Below are positions 25,633 through 34,885 of a DNA stretch of 46,175 nucleotides, piece after piece. Location: positions 1 through 46,175 of the forward strand of contig CAMWJC010000018.1 in the NCBI GenBank assembly GCA_947174495.1, read 5' to 3'. The stretch is from an uncultured Lachnospiraceae bacterium (lineage in GTDB: Bacteria > Bacillota > Clostridia > Lachnospirales > Lachnospiraceae). A model generated the notes under the pieces. The model ran no database searches and was not told the origin of the DNA. It saw only the letters and a list, made by a program, of their open reading frames with translations. Within the stretch, counting starts at the first letter, position 1; each line of letters begins with the position of its first letter. The translations under genes and the position numbers were made by a program.

Positions 25633-26331
25633 TCAACCTTCTTCCAAATAATTCACATAATCCAAACCGCTGAATTTTTCCAAAACCTGACTGTGTTCCA
25701 TGGGTCTCTTTAAATCCAGATCAATGGAAATCGCCACATCAGAGACTTGCAGCGTCTTCTCTTTTACTTTGCTCATGGAAAGAAGCTCATACCCTTCTTC
25801 TGATAAGTATTTTCGGAGCTTCATAACTCCTTTCTCTCTTTCCACTTCCAGATAAACACTCATATAATGACTATGGCGTTCCACACTCTGGCTAAAGCGC
25901 TGCAAAAGACGGTTCGCAATCATGATCAGCGCAAAGCAGACCACTCCTGTCGTCAGAAATCCGCCGCCTACCGCCATGCCCATATTGGCTGTTACCCACA
26001 GACTGGCTGCCGTTGTCAGTCCCTTGATCCGATTTCTTCCGGTAATTATAATCATTCCCGCTCCGAGAAATCCGATCCCGCTGACCACCTGGGCAGGAAT
26101 TCTTCCTACATCCGTCTGCATAGTTCCTCTAAGCGCCAGTTCCATATTTAAAACAATTGCGACCGCAGCTCCAAGGCTTACTAATGCAAAGGTTCTGATT
26201 CCAACATAATGATAATGATTCTTGGTGACTCTTTCCCAGCCGATCAAGCTTCCAAAAAGAGTTGCAATAACCAGGCGAATCGCTATTGCTGCCTCACTAT
26301 ATCCCTCCAAGAAACCGATAAATTCCTTCAT
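25633..26331 (-). CDS. MgtC/SapB family membrane protein
   Basis: 232 residues. Four to five N-terminal membrane segments (about 15-150) carry the family motifs LVIATLFGSLIGWERV, FALVSLGAA, VVSGIGFLGAGMI and GLTTAASLWVTANMGMAVG. A C-terminal soluble ACT-like domain (about 155-232) follows. MgtC proteins are linked to magnesium homeostasis and to ATP-synthase control in pathogens; in gut Clostridia the role is unclear. The ATG at 26331 is chosen because GGAGGTG ends 7 nt upstream; two earlier ATG/GTG codons sit inside that site. Glutamine synthetase ends about 50 nt upstream in the same direction. Confidence 0.92.
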   Translation of the reverse strand: MKEFIGFLEGYSEAAIAIRLVIATLFGSLIGWERVTKNHYHYVGIRTFALVSLGAAVAIVLNMELALRGTMQTDVGRIPAQVVSGIGFLGAGMIIITGRNRIKGLTTAASLWVTANMGMAVGGGFLTTGVVCFALIMIANRLLQRFSQSVERHSHYMSVYLEVEREKGVMKLRKYLSEEGYELLSMSKVKEKTLQVSDVAISIDLDLKRPMEHSQVLEKFSGLDYVNYLEEG

Positions 26332-26382
26332 GGTCATCACCTCCCCGGTCTGCGGTCAAATATTGTTCTCTATTTGGTTACT

Positions 26383-27813
26383 TTATAAATCATAATACAT
26401 CTTAAATTCTGCCGGATTCGGAATCTGCTCCATCTTTTTCAGTTCCCCTCTCTTACGGGAGATCCAGACATCAATCAGTCTCTCCGGGAACACACCGCCC
26501 TTTGTCAGATACTCGTGATCTGCTTCCAGTGCATCCAATGCTTCATTTAATGATTTCGGCAGACCCTTGATCTTTTTCTGCTCTTCTTCTGACAAGGTAT
26601 AAAGGTTAAAATCATAAGGTCCCCAGCCATTTGCCTCGGGATCGATCTGATTCTCAATACCGTCGAGACCCGCCATAAGAATTGCCGCATAAGCATAATA
26701 CGGATTTGCCGTTGCATCCGGGTTACGCAGCTCAAATCTCTTTGTTTCCGGAGATTTAGCATATGCCGGAATTCGAATAACCGCACTACGGTTTGAAGTT
26801 GCATAGCCGATGGTAACCGGCGCTTCAAATCCCGGAACCAGACGTTTAAAGGAATTGGTGGAAGGGTTCGTAAATGCGCACAGGGATGCAATATGTTTCA
26901 ACAAACCTCCCATGAAGTAATGAGCGGTCCGGCTCAGTCCCGAATATCCGTTTTCATCATAGAATAACGGCTTTCCGTCTTTAAAGAGCAGCATATGAAC
27001 ATGCATGCCGCTTCCTGCCTCCTGATAAATAGGCTTCGGTAAAAAGGTAGCGGTCTTACCCTCTTTAGCTGCCATATTTTTGATAATGTACTTAATAATC
27101 ATGGTGTTATCCGCCATATCCGGCATATCGGCAAGCTCTACCTCGATCTCCATCTGGCCGGGTCCGCCTACCTCATGATGATGATATTTAACCTGAATAC
27201 CCCAGTCTTCCATCATCATACACATGCGGCTCCGCAGATCATATCCCACATCCTGAGGCGCCGACACATGATATCCTCCCTTATAGGGAACCTCAAAGCC
27301 ATTATTTCCCGGTGTGTCCAGACTGCAGTTCCACTCTGCCTGTCTGGTATCGATCCGATATCCGCACTGCTGCGGCGTTACTTCAAACCGCGCACTATCA
27401 AATAAATAAAATTCAAATTCCGGTCCTATCACCATACGATCAGCAATTCCGCTTTCCTTCATGTATTCCACAGCCCGCAGGCTTACATTTTTCGGATACT
27501 GATCAAAAGGCTTGTTCTCTCCTTTTCCAATGGTACATACATTTCCGCACATCGTCAGTGTAGGTACTTCGGCAAAGGGGTCCACATATGCCGTATCCGG
27601 ATCCGGCAAGAAAACCATATCGCTCTTTTCAATAGGCGCATACCCGTAATTAGAACCGTCAAAGCCGATTCCATAAGTAAAGGTATTCTCCCCAAACCGC
27701 TCCACAGGAATTGTGATATGACGCCAGCGGCCGTCAATATCGGTCATCTTGAAGTCGATCATGCGGATTTGGTTTTCCTCGCAAATTTTTTTGATTTTTT
27801 CAATCTTATCCAT
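26383..27813 (-). CDS. glnA: Glutamine synthetase, type I
   Basis: 476 residues. It joins ammonium and glutamate with ATP to make glutamine. Motifs: DGSNYGYAPIEKSDM (N-terminal beta-grasp), VIGPEFEFYLFD with metal-binding Glu, HHHEVGGPGQMEIE, GSGMHVHM, NSFKRLVPGFEAP and RIPAYAKSPETKRFELRNPD (ATP and glutamate sites). The ATG at 27813 follows AAAGGGACAAGGG. The glnA promoter region is divergent from the DUF5722 gene. No GlnR-type operator matching TGTNAN7TNACA was seen, so control may use another system. Confidence 0.95.
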   Translation of the reverse strand: MDKIEKIKKICEENQIRMIDFKMTDIDGRWRHITIPVERFGENTFTYGIGFDGSNYGYAPIEKSDMVFLPDPDTAYVDPFAEVPTLTMCGNVCTIGKGENKPFDQYPKNVSLRAVEYMKESGIADRMVIGPEFEFYLFDSARFEVTPQQCGYRIDTRQAEWNCSLDTPGNNGFEVPYKGGYHVSAPQDVGYDLRSRMCMMMEDWGIQVKYHHHEVGGPGQMEIEVELADMPDMADNTMIIKYIIKNMAAKEGKTATFLPKPIYQEAGSGMHVHMLLFKDGKPLFYDENGYSGLSRTAHYFMGGLLKHIASLCAFTNPSTNSFKRLVPGFEAPVTIGYATSNRSAVIRIPAYAKSPETKRFELRNPDATANPYYAYAAILMAGLDGIENQIDPEANGWGPYDFNLYTLSEEEQKKIKGLPKSLNEALDALEADHEYLTKGGVFPERLIDVWISRKRGELKKMEQIPNPAEFKMYYDL

Positions 27814-27832
27814 AACCCTTGTCCCTTTCTTC

Positions 27833-27883
27833 GACACATAGTGTCCTGTTTTTTGCATTGCTGCAACTGTGCTTATTATACCA
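27833..27883 (-). promoter_or_regulatory. Extended -10 promoter of glnA and small palindrome in the leader
   Basis: On the minus strand TGGTATAAT (27875-27883) forms an extended -10 element with no good -35. A 13-nt palindrome, GACAC-ATA-GTGTC, lies at 27833-27845 in the leader, about 20 nt before the start codon, and could bind a regulator or form a short hairpin. Confidence 0.5.
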
Positions 27884-27932
27884 TATACCGACAAGCTTCT
27901 GCACTACAATTTTCTCCTAAAAAAGTATCTAT

Positions 27933-27960
27933 TTCACAGGAGTAAAATCTATGATATGAT
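27933..27960 (+). promoter_or_regulatory. Promoter of the DUF5722 gene
   Basis: TTCACA and TATGAT with a 16-nt spacer, about 35 nt before the start codon. Confidence 0.5.
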
Positions 27961-27994
27961 TATACTGTTAATTCGAGTTTACAAAGGAGGAACT

Positions 27995-29635
27995 ATGAAC
28001 CGATCAAAAAAACGAGTGATAATAGCGGCTGCTGCAATTCTTATTATTGGCAGCCTTATGACAATTTTAAACCAGCCAATATACACAGAGGCGGCGGGCC
28101 GTCCTGTTGCAATTGAATCCTGTCTGATATCCGGATCTGATGTGGTATGCCAGATCAAAGCCAGCAGTATTCCTTCCAGCGATGACGGCAAATTTTACAT
28201 TTATGCGGATGAGGTTTATCTGGACGGACCTACCGGAGATGTGGTTGCTACCGTTAAAGCCGGAACTTCCGTTTCTGTAAGCTTTCCTCTGAATTACAAT
28301 ACTTCGGAATCAAATTTAAGCCGTAAATTCTTAGTTGCCGTTAAACGGAATGGACAAATGAGCCAGGTCAGTGATGAACACTACATTACAAACCCGGAAG
28401 CTCTGGCAACACTGACCTCACCCCGAATGAATGTCGGAATCAAGGGTATTTTGCCAGAGATTGAAAGGATTACTGATGGCGGGCTTCAGGATCTCGGCAT
28501 TCAACAGGTCGTTTATAACATGCATCTTGATGATATTTGTTCCGGCGAGTCCGTTCCCGAAGCAATCCCTTTTGATTACAATGGGAAGACTTATTACTTT
28601 GATGGTCCTATGGTTCGCAATTATGACGGAGCCGTCAAAGCCTTCAACAGCTACGGCATGCAGGTCACAATGGTGCTTTTAAATCATGGAACCGGCGCTT
28701 ATTCACAGGATTTGATCCATCCTTCCGCGAAAGGAGGAGCCTGCGATGGATATGCTATCAATATAGCGGACGCTGCAGGTACCGATCATCTGAAAGCGAT
28801 CGGAGCCTTTTTGGGACAGCGTTATTCCGGAAAAATGGACTGCGGACAAGTTGACAATTGGATCGTAGGTAATGAAGTCAACGCCCGGACCTCCTGGTGG
28901 TACAGCAATTCCACCTCGTTAGATTATAATGTAAATATTTATGTCAAAGCATTCCGCATTATTTACAACGAACTGAAAAGCGCAAATGCCAATGTTCGGA
29001 TTTATAATTCCATTGATCAGGAATGGAACCGGAAGTCCAATCCCGGCAGCTTTCTCTCCAAAGATTATCTGGATCAGTTCAACTATTATATGATCCGGGA
29101 AGGGAATATTGACTGGGGACTTTCTTTCCACCCATATAATTCTCCACTGTATGATCCCTATGCATGGAACGGACCGGAAACATGGGTGAAGAACAGCCTC
29201 ACGTCCCCTTATATTACCATGCAGAACATTGATATTTTGATCAACTACATGCATCAGCCAGCATTTTTAAGTCCGGCAGGAGAGGTTCGCAGTATTTCCA
29301 TTGCAGAGATCGGCTATACCTCCAGCTTCGGAGATGCGGCCCAGGAAGCGTCCATTGCATACGGTTACTTAAAAGCAGCCTCTATTCCGGATATTGACGC
29401 CTTTATCCTGTTCCGTCAGACAGACGACGCACATGAAATGGAAAGCCATCTTGCACTCGGCCTGTATGACCTGAACGGAAATAAGAAACCCTCTTATGAG
29501 ATTTATAAGAATCTTGGCACACCCAACGAAGCGGCCGTAAAAGAAAGAGCCTCCCAGATTATCGGTATGGATATTGATCAAATGATCAATGAAAAGATTA
29601 TCTGGACAAGGCCCGGAACCGGTGTTGTACAATAA
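27995..29635 (+). CDS. Secreted DUF5722 protein, putative clan GH-A glycosidase
   Basis: 546 residues with a Sec signal peptide (basic MNRSKKRV, hydrophobic core to about residue 26, cleavage near TEAAG). Residues 35-135 form a beta-sandwich-like region. Residues 140-510 look like a TIM barrel. WIVGNEVNARTSWW places Glu294 after a strand as in the 'NE' acid/base motif of clan GH-A, and ISIAEIGYTSSFG places Glu438 as the likely nucleophile. LSFHPYNSPLYDP resembles a subsite loop. The family is known to me as DUF5722 and is uncharacterised; activity is inferred. AAAGGAGG sits 5 nt before the ATG, and a strong terminator follows. No anchor motif is visible, so the product is probably released or bound non-covalently. 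Confidence 0.75.
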   Translation: MNRSKKRVIIAAAAILIIGSLMTILNQPIYTEAAGRPVAIESCLISGSDVVCQIKASSIPSSDDGKFYIYADEVYLDGPTGDVVATVKAGTSVSVSFPLNYNTSESNLSRKFLVAVKRNGQMSQVSDEHYITNPEALATLTSPRMNVGIKGILPEIERITDGGLQDLGIQQVVYNMHLDDICSGESVPEAIPFDYNGKTYYFDGPMVRNYDGAVKAFNSYGMQVTMVLLNHGTGAYSQDLIHPSAKGGACDGYAINIADAAGTDHLKAIGAFLGQRYSGKMDCGQVDNWIVGNEVNARTSWWYSNSTSLDYNVNIYVKAFRIIYNELKSANANVRIYNSIDQEWNRKSNPGSFLSKDYLDQFNYYMIREGNIDWGLSFHPYNSPLYDPYAWNGPETWVKNSLTSPYITMQNIDILINYMHQPAFLSPAGEVRSISIAEIGYTSSFGDAAQEASIAYGYLKAASIPDIDAFILFRQTDDAHEMESHLALGLYDLNGNKKPSYEIYKNLGTPNEAAVKERASQIIGMDIDQMINEKIIWTRPGTGVVQ

Positions 29636-29646
29636 TGATTCCTATA

Positions 29647-29682
29647 CAAAAAACGGCATAGTGTCAGCTATGCCGTTTTTGT
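29647..29682 (+). terminator. Terminator after the DUF5722 gene
   Basis: A perfect 15-bp stem (AAAAAACGGCATAG paired with CTATGCCGTTTTT, flanked by AC/GT) with a 6-nt loop, starting 11 nt after the stop. A-rich and T-rich arms make it usable from both sides. Confidence 0.9.
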
Positions 29683-29740
29683 AACATGATTAACTGGGTA
29701 CTCCTCTACAGGTCGTCCGCTCAATCCTGACAACGAGAAG

Positions 29741-30226
29741 TTATCTATCGGGATATCTTAAATAATAAATGTCATTTCCTTCCATATACTTTGTTTTCTT
29801 GAATCCATGTTTTATGTAGAATTTCGCCGCCAGTTTGTTTTCCTTATGACATCCTAAAGCTATGGGTCTGACTCCAAAATCTTTATAAACTTCAGCAATT
29901 GCCATTTCCAGCGCCCTACCGCCAATTCCTTTCCCACGATACTTTTTATCAATAACAAACCCCATTAAACGATAAAAAGGCTCACTTTTCATTTCAGGTG
30001 GATCAGTTTCCCATTCTATCGCTTCTCCAAGCATAACTAATCCTACATATATATCATTTTTCTTGATAACAAAAGTATGACCTATACAATGGTGTTCAAC
30101 CCCGTAATTCGTATATTCCATTATCGTATTTAAATCATCGACAAATTTGGGGCTTATATCACTTCTGTCAATTCCTCTTGCCAGTTCAACATTCTGATTT
30201 GTAAGCTCTTCAAATTCAATGTTCAT
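29741..30226 (-). CDS. GNAT family N-acetyltransferase
   Basis: 161 residues. The acetyl-CoA site is visible as MGFVIDKKYRGKGIGGRALEMAI (Q/RxxGxG/A type: YRGKGIGG), followed by GCHKENKLAAKFYIKHGFKK, the usual motif B. The substrate is unknown. The ATG overlaps the stop codon of the upstream carbon-nitrogen hydrolase gene by 4 nt, so the two genes are translated together and may act on related nitrogen compounds. That last point is inference from spacing only. Confidence 0.9.
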   Translation of the reverse strand: MNIEFEELTNQNVELARGIDRSDISPKFVDDLNTIMEYTNYGVEHHCIGHTFVIKKNDIYVGLVMLGEAIEWETDPPEMKSEPFYRLMGFVIDKKYRGKGIGGRALEMAIAEVYKDFGVRPIALGCHKENKLAAKFYIKHGFKKTKYMEGNDIYYLRYPDR

Positions 30227-31122
30227 AATTCTCTTAACCTTTGTTCCATCATTTTATCCTTCCTTATAAAAGGATATTCAACGTTCTCTTCCGTCAAAAT
30301 ATGATACTTAGCTGGATGTCGGTAAGCATTTCCATGCACTTCCTTCTCCCTGTATCTACGGAGCATATTCACATCCAGCTCCGCCATATAAATGCCCTCT
30401 TTCTCTCCTGCCTCCAAAATGCAGGTATCCCGTGACCCGGATAATTCCGGAAGATAGGCAACTCCGTCAAACACAGTCGAATGCCCGTTGCAATCAGGTT
30501 GATCTATCGGGTAATTACAGGTGGCAATAGCAAACATATTCTCATATGCTCTCCCCCGCAGCTGTGACAGACGGTTAATCTCCATCGGACATGCATTAGG
30601 AACCAAAACCAATTCCGCTCCTTTCAGCATCAAAATACGAGCGCTTTCCGGAAACTCTCTGTCATAACAGATCATTGATCCCACCTTTATTATGCCCTTT
30701 GCCGTATCCAAGTCTGCCACATAAAAGTCATCTCCTGCATCTAACCGGCACTCGTCTTCAAAATCACAAGTATGCACCTTCGCATAGATATACTGCAGTT
30801 CCCCATGCCTGTCAAATAAGCAAATCGTATTTCTCGGCAATGGCTCGTGTTGTTCCAGAATCGTAATCCCTATAACCATATCCAGCTCTCTTGCCAGATT
30901 ACGAAATGTATTTACAAATTCTCCGTCTATTGAAACCGCCAGACTCTTTAATTCTCCTATGTCTTCGGGAATCCTGTACCCGCAATTCCACATTTCGGGA
31001 AATAAAGCAATATCTGCCCCTTGCTGCTTTGCCTTTCTGCAATATTCTGTTCCTTTTTGAAGATTTCCCTGCTGTGTTCCTGTGGGTGCAATCTGCAAGA
31101 GAGCTATTTTTAATTTTTCCAT
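30223..31122 (-). CDS. Carbon-nitrogen hydrolase (nitrilase superfamily)
   Basis: 299 residues. The superfamily triad is complete: Glu43 in LFPEMWNCGY, Lys115 in YAKVHTCDF and Cys152 in MICYDREFPES. It hydrolyses an amide or nitrile carbon-nitrogen bond; the exact substrate (omega-amide, carbamoyl compound or nitrile) cannot be read from the sequence. The alpha-beta-beta-alpha sandwich length is normal. GGAGGAG precedes the ATG. It lies between an AAA_14/DUF4143 gene (19 nt upstream) and a GNAT gene (4-nt overlap). Confidence 0.92.
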   Translation of the reverse strand: MEKLKIALLQIAPTGTQQGNLQKGTEYCRKAKQQGADIALFPEMWNCGYRIPEDIGELKSLAVSIDGEFVNTFRNLARELDMVIGITILEQHEPLPRNTICLFDRHGELQYIYAKVHTCDFEDECRLDAGDDFYVADLDTAKGIIKVGSMICYDREFPESARILMLKGAELVLVPNACPMEINRLSQLRGRAYENMFAIATCNYPIDQPDCNGHSTVFDGVAYLPELSGSRDTCILEAGEKEGIYMAELDVNMLRRYREKEVHGNAYRHPAKYHILTEENVEYPFIRKDKMMEQRLREL

Positions 31123-31141
31123 AGAGTCTCCTCCTGACTTT

Positions 31142-32395
31142 CTAAAGTTCTAAACTATTCTCTTTTAAGAGAAAATCATAAATATTCATCGTTGTAATTC
31201 CAGTCTCATCTCTGGTAACATTAACAACATCCTTAACAATAATAATCTTCTTAAAAGAATCATTAACATTTATTAGAGAAGCCTTTTCCTGAGCTTGTTT
31301 TTCTTCTGTCTGCATACCAAATGCAGATTGAATATAGTAGCGCTTACTACCCAAATTTGCCACAAAGTCAATCTCTAACTGCACTCTTTCTGCTTTTCCC
31401 TCTTTGTTTATCCCTCTCTTTTCTACCACTCCTACATCTACCGAATAACCTCTGCTGCGCAATTCGTTGTATATAATATTCTCCATAATATGTGTTTCTT
31501 CAATCTGCCGGAATCCTAATCTGGCATTTCTAAGCCCTACGTCCTCAAAATAATATTTGACAGGCGTTCCAATATACTTTCTCCCCTTAACATTGTAACG
31601 ATTCGCTTTATTTACTACAAAGGCATCCTCCAAATACTCAATGTACTGCCTAATCGTATTTGCACTGATATTTGACTGTATGACACTCTTAAAAGTCGCT
31701 TCAATTTTGGGTACATTTGTAAGGGAACCGATCGCTGATGCCAAAATATTAACTAGATCTTCCAGTTCCTGAGATTTCTCTATATGATGTCTCTCAATGA
31801 TATCCTTTAAATATGTCTCATCAAACAGCTTTGTCAGATAATGAATTTTCTGTTCTTCCGTCTTCATTGTTACGGTAAGAGGCAGACCCCCATAAACAAT
31901 ATACTCTGCCCATCCATGATACATATCTCCTTCATATACTTGCATAAATTCCTTAAAAGTCAATGGATAGATATGAATTTCATCACCTCTGCCTCGAAAT
32001 TCAGTGATCACATCCTTTGATAAGAATTTAGAATTGCTTCCGGTTACATATATATCCACATTTTTAATATGAAGTAACGAATTTAACACTTCTTCAAATT
32101 CATTTAACATCTGTACTTCGTCCAGCAAAATATAATACTGTTCTTTATCCACAATACATGATTCTATATAGTCTAATATAATATCCGGATCACGATACTT
32201 CCTATCTCTTCTTTGATCCAGCTCAATCGTAATAATATGTGATTCCAAAACCCCCTGATCTAGCAAATAGTTTTTAAAAATTTCAAAGATTAAGTATGAT
32301 TTTCCACATCTTCTGATACCTGTTACTACTTTTATCATTCCATTATTCATTCTGTTGATTAAATCATTCAAGTACTTATCTCTTTTAATATCCAT
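31142..32395 (-). CDS. AAA_14/DUF4143 ATPase
   Basis: 417 residues. The N-terminal P-loop domain has VTGIRRCGKSYL (Walker A, about 24-35), YYILLDEVQML (Walker B, about 87-97) and YVTGSNSKFLS (sensor 1). ITEFRGRGDEIHIYPLTFKEF is an arginine-containing segment of this family. The C-terminal DUF4143 region (about 200-380) ends with EIDFVANLGSKRYYIQ, which has the pattern of a PD-(D/E)XK nuclease core (ExDF...Q). Such ATPases are common, variable accessory genes in Clostridia and Bacteroidetes, of unknown function. The start is ATG at 32395 with AAGGAGAT. The gene shares direction with the hydrolase and GNAT genes downstream. Confidence 0.92.
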   Translation of the reverse strand: MDIKRDKYLNDLINRMNNGMIKVVTGIRRCGKSYLIFEIFKNYLLDQGVLESHIITIELDQRRDRKYRDPDIILDYIESCIVDKEQYYILLDEVQMLNEFEEVLNSLLHIKNVDIYVTGSNSKFLSKDVITEFRGRGDEIHIYPLTFKEFMQVYEGDMYHGWAEYIVYGGLPLTVTMKTEEQKIHYLTKLFDETYLKDIIERHHIEKSQELEDLVNILASAIGSLTNVPKIEATFKSVIQSNISANTIRQYIEYLEDAFVVNKANRYNVKGRKYIGTPVKYYFEDVGLRNARLGFRQIEETHIMENIIYNELRSRGYSVDVGVVEKRGINKEGKAERVQLEIDFVANLGSKRYYIQSAFGMQTEEKQAQEKASLINVNDSFKKIIIVKDVVNVTRDETGITTMNIYDFLLKENSLEL

Positions 32396-32482
32396 ACCCG
32401 ATCTCCTTTACTGAAAATTTTGTACATATCTGTCAAAAATATTCAATATACTTTATGTTATCACAAAAACATTGATTTTACA

Positions 32483-32518
32483 AACTTAAAGCCTCCAAAT
32501 CATTATGGACCTGAAGGC
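32483..32518 (-). terminator. Weak terminator past the LysM lipoprotein gene
   Basis: On the minus strand GCCTTCA pairs with TGGAGGC around a 14-nt loop, followed by TTTAAGTTTG. It is related in sequence to the hairpin at 37058-37096. Confidence 0.45.
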
Positions 32519-32519
32519 A

Positions 32520-32588
32520 TTATACAAAAGCTACAGCCACATTTTTCTTCAGCCGCATATATGCTTCATACATAGGAGTTGTTTCTTC
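32520..32588 (-). pseudogene. Remnant: C-terminal end of an ATPase gene (copy 1 of 3)
   Basis: The minus strand reads TTPMYEAYMRLKKNVAVAFV followed by a stop, directly abutting and slightly overlapping the end of the LysM lipoprotein gene. I recall the motif 'TPMYEAYMRLKK' as the extreme C-terminus of AAA_21-type ATPases found in small two-gene defence-like cassettes in Lachnospiraceae. Nearly the same DNA recurs at 40300-40341 and in shorter form at 36143-36168. Confidence 0.4.
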
Positions 32589-34824
32589 AATTTTCTGTCC
32601 CAAATTGCTCCCTCGCCGCCTCGAACAGGTTGTGAAGGTAAGGGTACTTCCATTTATCCGCACCTACATTAGGGGCTGTGTCATCGCCCCAGCCCATGCC
32701 CGGCTTGCCGCCGTAATCAGTGAAACTGGCCGCCATATAACGGACAGTATTCACCAGCACCGTGTTCGGCTCCTGCTCGCGCACGCCGATTACTTCCGCC
32801 ATATTGGCTTTGCCAAACTTAAAGAAATCCACATATTCCAGAATTTCTTCCCCTGTATCATACTCAAAGTAGTACCCATACAGGTCGCAGCCATCCTCCA
32901 TATGACTCTTTTCAAAAGTGAGGTTCGACACTCTTCCCGGACAAAGTTCTTCGCTGCACCGTATCGCCTCCGCCTGAAATGCTTCCCAATCCTCCGGTTC
33001 GTGGAACGGATTTTCTCCCACGGAATTCGTTACCGGCAGATTGTGGATCTGGTTCTCTTCCCTCCAAGATGCATAAGTTACATCGCCATCCAGAAAATAA
33101 TAGGCAAACCCATCCGGCTGCTCAATTTGAAAACTTCCTTCGGAACTCAGACCGCCTCTGGAATACGGATCTTTGCGAATATAGAAAATCTTCGGTATGA
33201 ATACCGTCTCACCTACCAGCAGGCAATTCGGATCCTTCGGTGCATCCTCAGAGCGCACGATTGCCGGCCACTTGTATCCGGTTCCGTAAAAACGTTGGCT
33301 GATACGCCAAAGGCTGTCTCCTTCCTGCACCTCATATTCCGGTATCATGTCACTCATGAGTTTGATATAATCCTCCGCTTCTGCCCACTCCGGCAGATCC
33401 TGAACAGGCGCAAAAGAATCTCTCCTTTCCCGTTTGGTCTTATCCTTCTGTTCTTCCTCCGTTAAGCCATTTGCCACCGCCTGTCTGCTGTTTTCCACCT
33501 CTTTTTCCGTCTTGCGCACAAACTGCTGTGTCTGAGAATCCCAGAGCAGATACGTGGGTGATGTATAGCCTTCCTCCTCCGCTTTTGCGCCGTTTATATG
33601 AGCCGGTGCACCGACCCGCATATCTGCATAACCGTCACCGTTTAAATCTGGATAGGTAATTGTATCCGGCAGTTCAATACTCAAAGATACCCTGTGCTCC
33701 TGCAATACTTCACCGGTCTCCATATCCGTCACTGTCATGTCATAAGGTTCATCCATACAAAAGCCGTTCAGGAGATAGTAGCGAAGTTCCACAGACTCTT
33801 CCTCCGCAAGCGAGAAGTGCAGGGAAAGCATCTTGCCATCCTCCGTAAGCGGCAGCTCGTAATCAGCCTCCACAAGCAGACCAAAATATCGCATGATTCC
33901 TTCGTCTCCCGCGTCTTCCCTATTCTCATCAATTCCACGGACCTCCAGAAAGCTGCGCTTCGGATTCTCCAGTTCAGTCAGCCGTTCATCATGGTCAATC
34001 CAATACAGGTTTTCCTCACTCAGCCCCGAGCCGTACCATAGAGTACCGTAGTGCTGGAAAACATCTTCAAACACATATTCCAGGGCTTCATCATCTTCCG
34101 GGGATGTGCTCATCAGGGTAAGTCCATATGCTGTCCTGTCTTTTACATAAAGATTGACCCTCGAACTCCGACTTTGCAGATAGCCAAACTCATAGCCGTC
34201 TTCCTCTTTCAGCGTTTCCTGTATATAATAAAACAGCTTACCCTTGTCTGTGCTACATGCTATCAGAGGATGCTCTTCTGAATCAAATCTTCTTTTCAGA
34301 ATATAGTACAAATCAAGGGCATGGTCGTTTTCTGTCATGGGGAAGGTATAGTACAGAAAATGAATCGAATCTACATCCATTTCCTGCCTGGCCGCTTCGT
34401 TTAACGCCGCTTCCATTTCCGCAAGAGAATTGTAAAACCGCCATGTCACATCCGCCTCTCCCGCGAACTGAAAAGCTGACGGCTCATCCCAGTCGGTCTC
34501 CAACTGTTCCCCTTCATAATCCTTTATCGTAATTTCCGCACTGGCATAGGGGCTTACACTTACGGAAGTATGATCATACAGATATCCGCCAAGCTCCTGC
34601 ACCTCACAGCTGTCATGCTCCTTTGGCCACTCTTTCGGTTCTTCCTTTGTTTCAGCGCTTTGCATTTCTTCCGCTCTTTCTGACGGTGCGCCACAGGCTG
34701 CAAGTAACAAAGCAAGTGCGGCTATACCAATGATGCGGTTTCTTCTTTTTTGGCTCCGCTGTCTTCTTCCGCCTAAATCTGTCTTCTCATTTCTTTTGAT
34801 ATTCTGATATAAAACTTTTGCCAT
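32587..34824 (-). CDS. LysM-domain lipoprotein
   Basis: 745 residues. A long basic n-region (about 30 residues) precedes a hydrophobic core and lipobox LLAAC (Cys44), so the protein is probably lipid-anchored outside the membrane. Residues 60-380 are acidic and unrecognised. TYPDLNGDGYADMRVGA (about 390-406) looks like a calcium-binding FG-GAP/EF-like loop. YEVQEGDSLWRISQRFYGTG starts a LysM domain (about 497-545), which binds peptidoglycan glycan chains. The C-terminal 200 residues are unrecognised. The ATG at 34824 has GAAGGA upstream. Its stop codon lies at a junction with foreign-looking DNA (copy 1 remnant), so the original C-terminus may have been trimmed. Confidence 0.85.
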   Translation of the reverse strand: MAKVLYQNIKRNEKTDLGGRRQRSQKRRNRIIGIAALALLLAACGAPSERAEEMQSAETKEEPKEWPKEHDSCEVQELGGYLYDHTSVSVSPYASAEITIKDYEGEQLETDWDEPSAFQFAGEADVTWRFYNSLAEMEAALNEAARQEMDVDSIHFLYYTFPMTENDHALDLYYILKRRFDSEEHPLIACSTDKGKLFYYIQETLKEEDGYEFGYLQSRSSRVNLYVKDRTAYGLTLMSTSPEDDEALEYVFEDVFQHYGTLWYGSGLSEENLYWIDHDERLTELENPKRSFLEVRGIDENREDAGDEGIMRYFGLLVEADYELPLTEDGKMLSLHFSLAEEESVELRYYLLNGFCMDEPYDMTVTDMETGEVLQEHRVSLSIELPDTITYPDLNGDGYADMRVGAPAHINGAKAEEEGYTSPTYLLWDSQTQQFVRKTEKEVENSRQAVANGLTEEEQKDKTKRERRDSFAPVQDLPEWAEAEDYIKLMSDMIPEYEVQEGDSLWRISQRFYGTGYKWPAIVRSEDAPKDPNCLLVGETVFIPKIFYIRKDPYSRGGLSSEGSFQIEQPDGFAYYFLDGDVTYASWREENQIHNLPVTNSVGENPFHEPEDWEAFQAEAIRCSEELCPGRVSNLTFEKSHMEDGCDLYGYYFEYDTGEEILEYVDFFKFGKANMAEVIGVREQEPNTVLVNTVRYMAASFTDYGGKPGMGWGDDTAPNVGADKWKYPYLHNLFEAAREQFGTEN

Positions 34825-34885
34825 ATATATTGTCCTTCAAACTATCAATTTGTTATTTTAATCTTTTATGGTATTTGTATTTACC

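Noticed and set aside
27833-27845. Palindrome before glnA considered as a GlnR/TnrA box
   Set aside because: Spacing and bases do not fit TGTNAN7TNACA.
32605-33465. Plus-strand open frame opposite the LysM lipoprotein gene
   Set aside because: Antisense shadow; the minus-strand lipoprotein has a lipobox, LysM domain and ribosome site.
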